DNA of 64,000 bases from Duffyella gerundensis (GCF_001517405.1 NZ_LN907829.1:62001-126000), one strand, 5' to 3'; positions 17,666 to 27,453 are shown, counted from the stretch's first letter. Notes: generated from the sequence alone by a model not told the origin. Made by a program: numbers and translations.

Positions 17666-17728
17666 GAGCACCTCTCTTTAAGCCACCTTAAATGACTCTG
17701 AGGTATCTGTTAAACCCGTGGCGATTCA
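16818..17728 (-). mobile_element. Truncated second IS3-family element
   Basis: The surviving end is near 17728 (minus strand: TGAATCGCCACGGGTTTAAC). The other end is missing: the transposase is cut off at HSD, exactly where the inverted repeat of the 15612-16817 element begins. The lost half is not found on the far side of that IS, so insertion was followed by an adjacent deletion. Confidence 0.75.
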
Positions 17729-18148
17729 ATTTCAATTTCAAGCCAGCCTCCTTTTGTTCCTCAGTCTAACGGGATGAAAGCTCAGGCGGTAGTGGGTAAG
17801 ACTTTTTGCGCCAGCTTATGCGTGTTCCAACTTTGGCGGAATACGGAAAGGCCCACAGTAGGTGAGAACGATTACCCAAAATCTTTTCGAATAAAATTTT
17901 GCGAAAGAAAAACCTTGAATAACTCAAATTGCCAGTAACTAACTTTAATAAATGGAGCTGAAATTAAACTTAGCAGCAGGGAAAACATAAATTTTGTCAT
18001 TAAACTTTATTTTATGAATTTTCATAGATAGTTCTAAAATAACTTTGGACAAAAAAAATTTGTGAAGCTAAATTAATGCATATAATTTCAGATTCTGCCT
18101 ACCCTCAACCCTGTATATAGCAATCATGCGGTATAAGAGGTGAGACCT
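17729..18148. other. Intergenic DNA upstream of the 677-residue gene
   Basis: 420 bp, strongly AT-rich after 17880. No gene, tRNA or clear repeat is seen. It should hold the promoter of the downstream gene, but no unambiguous -35/-10 pair stands out. Confidence 0.4.
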
Positions 18149-20182
18149 ATGCTAAGGATTACAACAAGTAACATGCAAGATCATAAGATACTAGCCTCAG
18201 CAGCTTTATTCCGCAAACTACATGACAATCGCATTGATATTTATGATGTGTTAACCAAGTTTATAACTTCCACCATTAATATCAATTCAATGTGGGTGTT
18301 TAACGTTTCAGAATGTGTTAATAAGCTTGAAGAGGACTTTGGATTCAATATCCCCGAGGCTATTGTTGAAACATGTTTGAGAAAAAGAATGAAGCGACAT
18401 CAACTACTGACCCAGATGGAAGGAAAGTATCATGTGACAGACAAGTTTGACAAGTCTGACAGTCTTGGAGCCAGTTACAGAGAAATCCAAGATGAACAGG
18501 ATTTTATTATCGGACGCCTGACTGATTATATTCAATCCCGCTCAGGAAAAGTGTTGAGTGAGCAATTACGCAATGAGCTTGCTTCTGACTTTCATTTATA
18601 TTTCACAGGCGCGCTGAAAGACTGCGATAATAAAATCGCCATAAGCGAATTTATTATAAAAAACTCAGATGATGAGAGCTTTACTCGGAAAATTAACAGC
18701 GTGGAAGAGGGGTTTATTATCTATACCGCCATATGCCATTCTTCCGACCTTGCGAACCCAGAACCATGGTGTAACAACTTCACAATATTTCTGGATACGG
18801 AGATCCTCTTCGATGCGCTGGGCCTCAACGGCACACTGAGAAAAAAAATATTCGACGAACTATACGGGTTAATTACAGATGCAAATTATAACACTCCAAA
18901 AGGAGTAAGGATTACCCTTAAATATTTTCAAGAGACTTTTAAAGAGTTTGAGGGTTTCTTCTATGCCGCGCAAAAAACTATTGAAGAAGGAAGGCAACCG
19001 CATCTCGCTAAACCTGCTATGGCCGCAATAATAAATGGATGTCATTATCCAACTGATGTGCTATTCAAGAAAGTAACTTTTATTGAAGAATTGAAAAAAC
19101 TAAAAATAACGGTTGAAGAGGATGCTGATTATTACTCGGATCCCAGATACATAGTCGAAGGCACCAGTGAAGTCAGTTATATAAGGGCAAAATATCCTGA
19201 GTTGGACGAAGAAAACGTGACAAACACGCTTGAAATATTCACGAAAATAAATCATCTGCGCAGAGGGGTTAATAATCGTGGGCTGGAACAAAGTGGCTGC
19301 ATTTTCCTCACTGGAACAAATGCTACAAAGAAAATATCCTACCTTTTGGCCACTAAATCCGGGGGAAATCTGACCCCTTATGCTTCTGCGACTGACTACA
19401 TGACAGAAAGACTCTGGTTCAAGCTAAGTAAGGGATTTGGCGGCAGAAAAAAAACGCCGCTTAGCTTTAATGTGGTGGCGAAAGCCCAAGTTATTTTGTC
19501 TACAGAAGCCGGGAATAAAATAGCGGATTCGTTTAAGGATCTTCAGAAAAAAGTTAAGCAAGGAAGTCTTAGTATGGAGAGCGCCGGAGTAATCGTGTCT
19601 GAACTCCGTTCAAAACTCTACATGCCAGAAGATTTCACATCTGAAATTATTGGTGAAAGCACCCAGTTTTTACATAATGACTTTATCGAGGATTCAATAA
19701 GAAACATCACCCTACTAACCTTCAAGGCAAAGGAAGCTGAAGCGGGAAAAAATACTATTCAAGCGCTCCAGCATCAGCTTGATGCATCAGCAAAGGTGAA
19801 CGAGGCGCTTGAAAAAAAACTATCAGAGAAAAAGCAGGAGACTCTCGAAAAAATACAAAAAAATCGCAACAGTCAAATTGATACGCGCAAGAAATCTCTT
19901 TGGTTATACAAATTTTTTGCAAAGACAGAGTTTCTTGTTTCATCGTTTATTATCTACACGCTACCATTATGTGTGTTGGCAGCAGCAATAATTTCCTTCA
20001 ACAGGCCTGGAGATACTCTTCTCGGGAATGTATCCTTTATTGTTGGTGTCATACCCATGGTGAGTTATCTCAAGCTCAGACAAATACAAAGTTACGTTCT
20101 ACGCAAGATTAGATCAAGATACCGTAATCGCATTTCCAAAAAATACAATTTATTTCCCCTAACACCTTTTGAGTATTACTGA
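18149..20182 (+). CDS. Large hypothetical protein: possible PIN-like domain plus C-terminal membrane anchor
   Basis: 677 residues from ATG 18149, chosen over GTG 18140 because AAGAGGTGA lies 6 bp before it. I do not recognise a named family. Visible parts: residues about 15-95 look like a winged helix (MWVFNVSECVNKLEEDFGF, then CLRKRMKRHQLL, GKYHVT). Residues about 212-420 resemble a PIN-type nuclease: an opening strand with acidic residues (IFLDTEILFDALGL, Asp about 216 and Glu about 218), acidic helices (FQETFKEFEGFF) and a late strand SGCIFLTGTNATKK. Residues about 525-585 are a charged coiled coil (EALEKKLSEKKQETLEKIQK). Two hydrophobic segments follow (SSFIIYTLPLCVLAAAIISF and VSFIVGVIPMVSYL), then a basic tail. 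It stands alone, AT-rich, between IS remnants. A membrane-tethered nuclease effector, perhaps for defence, is one reading; the nuclease call is an inference. Confidence 0.6.
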   Translation: MLRITTSNMQDHKILASAALFRKLHDNRIDIYDVLTKFITSTININSMWVFNVSECVNKLEEDFGFNIPEAIVETCLRKRMKRHQLLTQMEGKYHVTDKFDKSDSLGASYREIQDEQDFIIGRLTDYIQSRSGKVLSEQLRNELASDFHLYFTGALKDCDNKIAISEFIIKNSDDESFTRKINSVEEGFIIYTAICHSSDLANPEPWCNNFTIFLDTEILFDALGLNGTLRKKIFDELYGLITDANYNTPKGVRITLKYFQETFKEFEGFFYAAQKTIEEGRQPHLAKPAMAAIINGCHYPTDVLFKKVTFIEELKKLKITVEEDADYYSDPRYIVEGTSEVSYIRAKYPELDEENVTNTLEIFTKINHLRRGVNNRGLEQSGCIFLTGTNATKKISYLLATKSGGNLTPYASATDYMTERLWFKLSKGFGGRKKTPLSFNVVAKAQVILSTEAGNKIADSFKDLQKKVKQGSLSMESAGVIVSELRSKLYMPEDFTSEIIGESTQFLHNDFIEDSIRNITLLTFKAKEAEAGKNTIQALQHQLDASAKVNEALEKKLSEKKQETLEKIQKNRNSQIDTRKKSLWLYKFFAKTEFLVSSFIIYTLPLCVLAAAIISFNRPGDTLLGNVSFIVGVIPMVSYLKLRQIQSYVLRKIRSRYRNRISKKYNLFPLTPFEYY

Positions 20183-20193
20183 ATATTCTCCGA

Positions 20194-20218
20194 CGTGGCG
20201 AAATTAATATTCGCCACG
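20194..20218 (+). terminator. Hairpin after the 677-residue gene
   Basis: CGTGGCGAA (20194-20202) and TTCGCCACG (20210-20218) form a perfect 9-bp stem, 12 bp past the stop codon. No long T-run follows, so it is a probable but not classical terminator. Confidence 0.6.
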
Positions 20219-21966
20219 ACCCATCACATTTATAAAATCTGCAAAAAATGGATATAATTATAAATTGGAGTGTTTTTTCATGCTGAGTCATTGATACCGC
20301 TTACATTTACTGACCTCGCCTGCATTACAAATGCAGCCTCTTCTAGAATATGTCTCAACTCTCTCGAATTTCTTTTCCAGATGGCGTATATATAAATTTA
20401 ACTCATTATATCTATTTAAATTTACACAGTTCTTGGTAGGCTACAAAGTGGCTGCCTGACGCGGAGGTTTCGCGAATTTTTGCATTTAGCATTACCCGTA
20501 ATGCAATGCGGCCGCCTGACTGTATTACAGATCGGCTCCGCTTACGCAACTAATGCTGTTCCCTCGGCTGAACGCCTGAAGCCCGACTTCCGAATATCCC
20601 CTCCAGCTGATAATTACCCGACGTGTCTAGGAAGCCTTTTGCCGCAGCTTGCCTTCAAAAACGTGTAAAACCGCAGCTGGTGTAATAGTCTGGTGACACT
20701 TGACTTTCATAAAATAAATCTCCCCCCTCTATTTTATAGCTGCCATTAATCTGCTCGCCGGTATTATGAAAGGTGTCTCATGGCTCAACCCTGAATGCCG
20801 CAAATAGTTCTTTCAGCCATGTCTCGAACCATTAACCCGTGGATGTGGCTCTTGCAATTTCATGGCGCCCATTTCCTTTGTGAGGGCACCGTAATTAACG
20901 CCTGAATACGCCAAAACAGGCCGCAGCCCGCTGGCGTTCTCACTGTCTGCTGCTTATAGGACCAGAGGCAGTTCAGCGTTCACAGCACGGTTTCCTGATC
21001 GGATTTACGCATAAGGCACCTGACGCGTTTTCCTTTTGAGCCACTGACTTCTTTATATAATTAGTGTTATATGAAGTTATAATCAAGATAGACGCTCTTG
21101 CTGCTTTAAAGTGGGCTTAACTGTAAAATTTGGTTCAGAAGATCACGTGTCTGGTCCAAAACGACGCATTTCTTATGGTTGCGCTACGTGAAATCTGGCG
21201 ACCTAGACCCCTGCTAATTGCTCAGAATTCACATAGCGCAATACGGTTATTTTCGAATGACTTTTGACCAAGTGTTAATAATTTACTGACAGAGCATCTG
21301 CTCTGTTCATAAGCGGGTGCGTGTGTCTCTAAATTGACAATACCAACTCTACACTATAGTCAGATTCGACCCCAATAGGTGACGTTGTCACAAAAGAACC
21401 ATCTCTAGCCTCTTATATAGCCTCGAATCCCCTCCAGAATAAGTGACTTTTCGGCCTCATTGCACAAACCGCTGAACAGTTATCCACAGAAATTGGGGAT
21501 AGCCTGTGTGTAGCTGAGTATGAGTAGCATAGGGGCCGCGTCGCAGCAGTTGAAAATTTCATCGAGCGGTATCTAAGACTGTTGCAATGGCACTGATGAC
21601 AGCTTCTGCAGTGGCTTTTATGCAATGAGTCTGGAGGAGGGTTATTTGTAATTTGAAGAGCTATTACCAAGGTGTTTTATACCCTTAATTCACTAATGGC
21701 ATGATCGCAGGCTTTCCTTGTTATGGCCCTATGGCTTTTTATGGCAATAAACCGGCCTTTTTCCGGTTTTAGGGCCACCGCAAATAGAAAACTTACGAGC
21801 GGCAAATACTCCCGCTCCGCCGCACCGCCATAAGCAGCTTTTAGGGCTTGCCGGCTGTGGTCTGAGGGCATAAGCCCGCTCACAACGTCGTACTGAAGCC
21901 GCTATTAACCAGAATAATTCATTCTGTCTATACCGGGAAACAGCGGAACAGATCCCACGATCTGCT
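20219..21966. other. Non-coding or decayed region
   Basis: About 1.7 kb with no supported gene; open frames are short and lack ribosome binding sites. A perfect DnaA box, TTATCCACA, lies at 21480-21488. GC-rich sequence around 21750-21900 looks like non-coding replicon sequence rather than protein. It could be a remnant of a replication origin, but no iterons or rep gene were found beside it. Confidence 0.35.
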
Positions 21967-22779
21967 TTATTGATCTTTATCTTGGCCTTCATCTATGAGA
22001 TGTAGAACTTCGGTTACTAGTGCGGTGGCGAAGCGCTGCTCCTGCAGTCTCTCATTTTCCAAATTTGCATCGGTACCATGCATGAACTGCCCGTAACGCA
22101 CTGGGCCCGTCAGCAGGTAGCCTTCAACGTTGTTATTACCTTCAGCAAAGCATTTCTGCAGTGCATTCAGTCCCTTCTCGATGGCTGTCCGATGTTTCCC
22201 ACTTTTTATGCGATCAAGAAATTTCTCTGCAATTTCTTCAGGTTCTCCGGCATAACGCATCACATGGATTAAATCGGCCGCGTCCTTTGGTTCGTTGCGG
22301 TTATGAAACGAAATCGCTTTTAACAATATGAACGCAACTTCATCCGCAAACCGTATGGTTTCAAAAACAATTCCTGCGTCTCCCTGGCCCTTATCCCCAA
22401 AGAGCATCGCAGAGATCTCTTTCTCGGCGTACCATTCATATGATACTTCAGCATAGGGGATCACGAGAGCAGAGACCGCCTCACCGTCAATTGGGACTTC
22501 TCTGCCGGGTTTTCTGCCAGCATTGTTTCCTTGCAGAAACTCTACCAATACAGGAGAACCATTCTGAATAGGGAACTCCCAGCGCCATGCGTTTGTATCA
22601 GAGTTTTTTCTGAAGCCTCTTTCAACCAGCTGATCGTGTAGAGAAGCATAATTTTCCCCTTCAGCGATCACTTGTAAGTTAAGTACGATATCCACATCAG
22701 ATGTACTATAATGTTCAGGCACCCGAGGTTCCTGCGCCGGGGTCAAATAGCGCGGGACGAGTCCTCCTATCAAGCGAAG
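21967..22779 (-). pseudogene. Nucleotidyltransferase-fold (AbiEii-type) protein, 5' end cut off by an IS
   Basis: The reading frame enters from the IS boundary at 22779 and runs for about 270 residues. The start of a nucleotidyltransferase fold is visible: LIGGLVPRYL, then the metal-binding pattern TSDVDIVLNL (DxD). A helical C-terminal half includes FADEVAFILLKAISFHNR and EPKDAADLIHVMRY, as in AbiEii/AbiGii-like proteins, which act as toxins in abortive-infection pairs. The residues before LIGG, probably 30-40, are missing because an IS3 element begins at 22780. TTG at 22773 could serve as a start, but no ribosome binding site is seen. No antitoxin gene remains beside it. The exact family is uncertain. 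Confidence 0.6.
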
Positions 22780-22797
22780 TGAATAGACCCTAGTTTC

Positions 22798-23649
22798 CTA
22801 GACTGTTCCGTGCCTCATGAACCAGGCACTTTCATAAACTGCAGGGGGTTGATCCTCACAGGCACTGTGGCGGCGTTTAGCATTATAAAACATCTCGACA
22901 TAATCGAAGATATCCGCCTTCGCTTCTTCCCTATTTTTATAGATCCGTTTCTTTATGCGTTCCCGTTTTAGCAACTGGAAAAAGCTTTCTGCCACTGCGT
23001 TGTCATGGCAATTACCCCGACGACTCATGCTGCTTTTTAAATTGTGAGCTGTCATAAAATGCTGACATCTTTCGCTCGTATATTGAGAGCCCTGATCTGA
23101 ATGGATTAATACTTCTGCCGTTGGTTTACGTCGCCATACCGCCATCAATAATGCATCCATTACTAACTCAGCGGTCATTCGTCCGCCCATGCTCCAGCCG
23201 ATAACCCTGCGTGAGAAGAGATCAAGAACAACAGCCAGATACAGCCAACCCTCATGCGTCCTTATATAAGTCATGTCACTCACCCAATGCGTATTTGGGG
23301 TTGGGACAACGAACTGGCGTTCAAGGTAATTTGGACTGGCAAAAGAAGGCTTTCCGCCACCGTAATAGCGTCGTTTTCGGTATCCAGTCTGAGATGCTAG
23401 TTCAGCGAGCCTCATCAGGCGCGCGATCCTGTTACGTCCGACGCATTCACCCAGATCTTTCATATCGAGCCAGATTTTTCGATAGCCGTAAACCGTACCG
23501 CTTTCAAGCCACAGTTGTTTAATCAAGCCTGTTTGCCGTTCATCTTGCCGGGTACGCAAAGATTTAGTCCGCTTTAGCCACTGGTAATAACCGCTGTGAT
23601 GGAGGCCAGGAACCAGGCATAACCGGCGTACAGCATAAAAGGACGACAT
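22798..23649 (-). CDS. IS3-family transposase OrfB (integrase domain)
   Basis: 283 residues. An HTH_21-like part (SGTVYGYRKIWLDMKDLGE) is followed by an rve integrase core with the DDE triad: WVSDMTYIRTHEGWLY, LIHSDQGSQYTSERC, and NCHDNAVAESFFQLLK. It ends with the common IS3 tail FYNAKRRHSACEDQPP. In IS3 elements OrfB is made mainly as an OrfAB fusion by -1 frameshifting, and the OrfA frame overlaps just upstream. It looks functional. Confidence 0.92.
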   Translation of the reverse strand: MSSFYAVRRLCLVPGLHHSGYYQWLKRTKSLRTRQDERQTGLIKQLWLESGTVYGYRKIWLDMKDLGECVGRNRIARLMRLAELASQTGYRKRRYYGGGKPSFASPNYLERQFVVPTPNTHWVSDMTYIRTHEGWLYLAVVLDLFSRRVIGWSMGGRMTAELVMDALLMAVWRRKPTAEVLIHSDQGSQYTSERCQHFMTAHNLKSSMSRRGNCHDNAVAESFFQLLKRERIKKRIYKNREEAKADIFDYVEMFYNAKRRHSACEDQPPAVYESAWFMRHGTV

Positions 23650-23669
23650 TTTTTTAATGAAGGCGTACT

Positions 23670-23948
23670 TCAGCCTGACGTTCTTGCAAAGTACGCGGCG
23701 GCCTTTTTTAAGATATCCCGCTCTTCAGTTACTCGCTTAAGTTCTTGCCTGAGGCGCTTTACTTCGTGCTGAAGTGCATCGTCCTGCTTACGCTGCGGCT
23801 CGGGCTTCTGGTAGCGCTTAACCCAGGCGTAAAGACTATTAGTGGATACACCAAGTCGAGAGGAGACCTCAGATACAGGGTACCCCTGCTCAGTGATCTG
23901 TTTTACGGCTTCAATTTTGAATTCTTCAGTGAACGTTTTAACTGACAT
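23670..23948 (-). CDS. IS3-family transposase OrfA (DNA-binding)
   Basis: 92 residues from ATG 23948. A helix-turn-helix (FKIEAVKQITEQGYPVSEVS, then LGVSTNSLYAWVKRY) is followed by a leucine-zipper segment (LQHEVKRLRQELKRVTEERDIL) ending KKAAAYFARTSG. It binds the IS ends and dimerises; with OrfB it forms the active transposase by programmed frameshifting. Confidence 0.92.
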   Translation of the reverse strand: MSVKTFTEEFKIEAVKQITEQGYPVSEVSSRLGVSTNSLYAWVKRYQKPEPQRKQDDALQHEVKRLRQELKRVTEERDILKKAAAYFARTSG

Positions 23949-24010
23949 AAACACTCCTTCATTAGGCCTCCATTATGAGGCAAAAAAGTGTCTACGAAAC
24001 CCGGGTCTAT

Positions 24011-24588
24011 TCAGTAGGGTATCTACCCTTGAACAGAATACCGAGAATCAGCGGCGGGAGATCGAAGCTGCCGGGTTTGCCATCAGACCCCAGCGACTGA
24101 TTGAAGAATATATCAGTGGTTCAGTGTCGGCTGCCGAGCGCCCTGGATTTATGCGTTTGCTTGATCGAATGGAAAACGGTGACGTTTTAATCGTAACGAA
24201 ACTGGATCGCCTCGGACGCAACGCTATGGATATCAGGAAAACCGTTGAGATGCTTTCTGCGTCAGAGATAAGAGTTCATTGCTTGGCACTGGGTGGGGTA
24301 GACCTCACTAGTCCTGCCGGTAAGATGACAATGCAGGTAATCTCTGCAGTCGCGGAATTTGAGCGGGATTTGCTACTTGAGCGCACACATGCAGGTATCG
24401 CGCGTGCAAAGGCATCTGGGAAGCGCTTTGGTCGTCCGCCTGCGCTGGATGACGAACAAAAGAAAGAAGTATTGCTGCGTCTTAGTGAAGGGAAAAGCAT
24501 CAGTTCGATCGCCCGCGAATTTAATACTACACGTCAGACCATTCTCAGAGTAAAAACGGCAATGGAAGACGCTGATATTCGCTTGTGA
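24011..24588 (+). pseudogene. Serine resolvase/invertase, N-terminus removed by the IS
   Basis: The frame enters from the IS boundary and reads SRVSTLEQNTENQRREIEAA, so only about seven residues before the catalytic Ser (RVS) are missing. The rest of the resolvase domain (VLIVTKLDRLGRNAMDIRKT, GKMTMQVISAVAEFERDLLLER) and the C-terminal helix-turn-helix (GKSISSIAREFNTTRQTILR) are complete. The open frame extends back into the IS on this strand, so a fused protein with an unrelated N-terminus is possible. The loss of the first beta strand should impair activity. Family: Tn3/Hin-type small serine recombinases. Confidence 0.8.
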
Positions 24589-24605
24589 GCTACTGCTTCA
24601 CTGGA

Positions 24606-24633
24606 TGTCCGCTTTGTGCCAAAAGCGGACGTT
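24606..24633. repeat. Dispersed GTCCGC/GCGGAC inverted repeat, copy 1
   Basis: TGTCCGCTTTGTGCC followed by AAAAGCGGACGTT: outer arms GTCCGCTTT and AAAGCGGAC. Related copies are at 27493, 27531, 35931 (partial), 42081 and 46330. Confidence 0.7.
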
Positions 24634-25030
24634 GCTTGCATCATGGAATGTTAGTTTACCGAGAGCAGGCCAGCGCCTCTATGCAGCTAACCCCGCCTCT
24701 AATGATTTGCTGCATATCGCCATTTTTAAATTTGAAGTCTGATTGATGAAACTGCGTAGTAAGAGATTTGACTGAATGGCCGGATGGCGCGAGTGCAGAA
24801 CAGCGCCCCAGGGGGAAGGTGTAACGCGCCGTCCGGCACGAGAGGAATTATGAAGGCCATCCGCAATAGAAACAACTATAAAGAGGAACGCGTTGCAGGT
24901 TGCATTACGGATGTTATGAGCGTAGCTCATATGGGCAATTGGGGGGTAATGCCAAATATTTCAACAGGCGTTCAATTAGTCCACCGAGCCTTTAATTGCA
25001 ACAGTATAACTTTATCATGGTTTTAAATGA

Positions 25031-25058
25031 GATAAGCCATCCCTCAAGATGGCTTATC
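25031..25058 (-). terminator. Terminator-like hairpin after the chemoreceptor gene
   Basis: GATAAGCCATC (25031-25041) and GATGGCTTATC (25048-25058) form a perfect 11-bp stem with a 6-base loop, 75 bp past the stop of the minus-strand chemoreceptor gene. Confidence 0.6.
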
Positions 25059-25132
25059 AAATGCAAATACAGAAGAAGTTTTGTAAAAATGTTGCCGCAT
25101 TAAATGGCACACAACTAAAGTATTTGAACCAC

Positions 25133-27070
25133 TTATACAGCGTTTGTGCGGAACACGCTGATAGCATCCCTCAGGCTTGCGGCCCGGCTTGCAAGTTCAT
25201 CAGCAGATGATGCAGACTCTTCAACCAGTACGGCATTCTGCTGCGTAACCTGATCCATCTGTGTCACCGCAATATTTATCTGAGATATGCCCGCACTCTG
25301 TTCTTCAGAAGAAGATGAAATCTCTCTGACTAATTGAGATGTCTGCTCAATAGCTTCCACGCTTTGCTTAACTTTTTCACCGGCATCCAGGGCCATCGAA
25401 ATTCCCTGTTCGGCATGCTCAACTGACTGCTCAATCAGTCCTTTGATCTCCTTCGCCGCTCCAGCCGATCGCTGTGCGAGTGCCCTGACTTCAGATGCAA
25501 CAACAGCAAAGCCCTTGCCGTGCTCACCTGCCCGGGCAGCTTCAACGGCTGCGTTTAAAGCAAGAATATTAGTCTGAAACGCTATCCCGTCAATAACGGA
25601 GATGATTTCTTTAATCTGCCCCGCACTGTTGCTTATTTTTTCCATTGAAGCCAGCACTGACTCCATCGCCTCACCGCCTCTTAAGGCCGCACTGGTAGCG
25701 GAGTTGGCCATTTCAGCAGCATGGCGCGTGTTATCTGCATTATTGCCGATAATTGACGATAACTGCTCCATACTGGCCGCAGTCTCAGCCAGAGAGGCTG
25801 CCTGTTGTTCAGTTCGCGCAGAAAGATCACCATTTCCGCGAGCAATTTCTTCAGATGAGGTAGCGATAGTGACAGCGTTGCTTTTGATGTTTTCAACCGT
25901 AAGTGTAAGTCGCTGACTCATTTGCAGTAATGCCTTGAGCAGTCCGGCAGTTTCATTACGTCCTGTCACCGTAAATGTTGACGTAAGGTCACCACCTGCG
26001 ACTTCAAGCGCCAGCTTTGATGCTGCACTGACAGGTCTGGTAACGGAGCGAATGATAACCAGAGCGAAAATTACTGCCAACAGGACGATAAAAACAAGAA
26101 CTGTCAGTAGTGCATATTGTGCATACCGGTGTTCCTTAATCTGCGCATTCAGCATTTCATTCAGCTCATTACCTCCACCAATGGCGTAGTCGCTGAATTT
26201 GTTAATAGCGTGCGTAAAGAGCGCTGCATAGTTTTTCGGGTTTTGATTCGTCATGCTCCGGTTAAGAAAAATCGCCTCAGCGGTTTTGAGAGCACTGTTT
26301 GCCTCCTGAACGGCTGCATCTGCATCTGCACTGAACTTTTGCTTAAGTGTGTTATCAGATAAAAATAGTTTTTCAGAATCCTGAACAAATAAATTCAGGT
26401 TATACGAACCATTACTGATTAAAGACTCCATACGGACAGAGTCTGCTTCACTTATGCTTTCATTTCGGGCAAGAAGGGAAGTGCCGAATGCACGTATTTT
26501 CCCAAGGCTTTCGGTCAATTCAGGCAATGATGAAAAATTACTCGTAATTAAACGGTACGTGTTGATATCTGAATCGAGAGAAAGGCCGTAAAAATCCAGC
26601 ACATCACGGTTCGCGTTCAAAAGGTTGCGAATGAGGAGGGCATGTGCATCAAGACTGGCTGTTAGAGTCAGTTGTGAAGAATCGATTCTCTGCTGTAGCT
26701 GGCTCCACTGTGTGCGCACATCATTAATTTTGCTGATTATGGCAGCGCTGCCTTCTGTCTTGGCCATATCTTTAGTAATAACGTCAGTAATGTTTTCAAT
26801 TTCATCTCTGACCTGAGCGCGGGACGGTGTTGCTGGATTTTTAGTTGCAATGGCAACGGCGGTTTCTGCACGATGGCGCTGTATCAAATTGAGTAGGGCT
26901 AAAATCTTATTTTCTACAGGTACACCTGTTACCTCCCTTTGCTTGTCCTGAATGTATTTATTACCTTCGGAAACGAAAAGCATGGTAGGAACTGAGAACA
27001 GGACCAGGGAAAACAGGCCCAGAATGGCAAATTTGGCGGTAAGACTTATATTGTTAAGAATCTTATTCAT
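25133..27070 (-). CDS. Methyl-accepting chemotaxis protein
   Basis: 645 residues. First membrane helix about 13-33 (FAILGLFSLVLFSVPTMLFV), a long periplasmic domain of about 280 residues, second membrane helix (YALLTVLVFIVLLAVIFALV, about 318-340), HAMP, and a methyl-accepting signalling domain with the hairpin-tip motif (IDGIAFQTNILALNAAVEAA, then ARAGEHGKGFAVVASEVR). It ends FRTNAV without an NWETF-type CheR tether. The periplasmic part contains LLNLIQRHRAETAVAIATKN, which resembles nitrate/nitrite-sensing NIT-like helical bundles, but the ligand is unknown. It is monocistronic; chemoreceptors are frequent cargo on plasmids of plant-associated enterobacteria. Confidence 0.93.
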   Translation of the reverse strand: MNKILNNISLTAKFAILGLFSLVLFSVPTMLFVSEGNKYIQDKQREVTGVPVENKILALLNLIQRHRAETAVAIATKNPATPSRAQVRDEIENITDVITKDMAKTEGSAAIISKINDVRTQWSQLQQRIDSSQLTLTASLDAHALLIRNLLNANRDVLDFYGLSLDSDINTYRLITSNFSSLPELTESLGKIRAFGTSLLARNESISEADSVRMESLISNGSYNLNLFVQDSEKLFLSDNTLKQKFSADADAAVQEANSALKTAEAIFLNRSMTNQNPKNYAALFTHAINKFSDYAIGGGNELNEMLNAQIKEHRYAQYALLTVLVFIVLLAVIFALVIIRSVTRPVSAASKLALEVAGGDLTSTFTVTGRNETAGLLKALLQMSQRLTLTVENIKSNAVTIATSSEEIARGNGDLSARTEQQAASLAETAASMEQLSSIIGNNADNTRHAAEMANSATSAALRGGEAMESVLASMEKISNSAGQIKEIISVIDGIAFQTNILALNAAVEAARAGEHGKGFAVVASEVRALAQRSAGAAKEIKGLIEQSVEHAEQGISMALDAGEKVKQSVEAIEQTSQLVREISSSSEEQSAGISQINIAVTQMDQVTQQNAVLVEESASSADELASRAASLRDAISVFRTNAV

Positions 27071-27453
27071 TTATAATTCCTGGTGAATTAATTCGTTATT
27101 GTGACAATTACAAAAGATACATTTGCAAAGCACCTTAACCTTTTTATCGGTTATTCCTTCATTAACTTTATACCGCATTGTTGATTTACTGCTTTACGGA
27201 ATAAACTTTTAGTAACGCTAAACAAAGCACTTAAGCTAAATAATCATTATTTCTCGGGATGAAGTTATGTTCGCAGCGGCATTAGTCATTGCTGGATTTT
27301 AATCTGAGAATTTTTACTGAGATTTGAATGAGTCGGCTGAACTAAATGCGGATCGCGCACATGTATTATGAACATGTCGCCGAAGGACGTTGTCTCGGGG
27401 AGGTAAGGTGAAGCAAAACTATCTGACCTGGCAGGCGCTTTGATCGCTGCGAG

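Larger units (their letters stand above)
22780..24013 (-). mobile_element. Apparently intact IS3-family insertion sequence
   Basis: A 1234-bp element. The inverted repeats are TGAATAGACCCTAGTTTCCT from 22780 and, reading inward from 24013, TGAATAGACCCGGGTTTCGT. Both orfA and orfB are intact. Flanks are AAG on the left and GTA on the right, so there is no target duplication. The left flank is a 5'-truncated nucleotidyltransferase and the right flank a 5'-truncated resolvase: a sign of IS-mediated deletion or recombination between two copies. Confidence 0.9.
24589..25132. other. Intergenic region with a dispersed repeat
   Basis: No supported gene. A GTCCGC...GCGGAC repeat occurs at 24606-24633 and a perfect hairpin at 25031-25058 (both listed separately). 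An 80-codon open frame at 24784-25026 lacks any recognisable feature. Confidence 0.45.

Noticed and set aside
20480..20668. 62-codon frame in the gene-free region
   Set aside because: No ribosome binding site, no family resemblance and odd composition; chance open frame.
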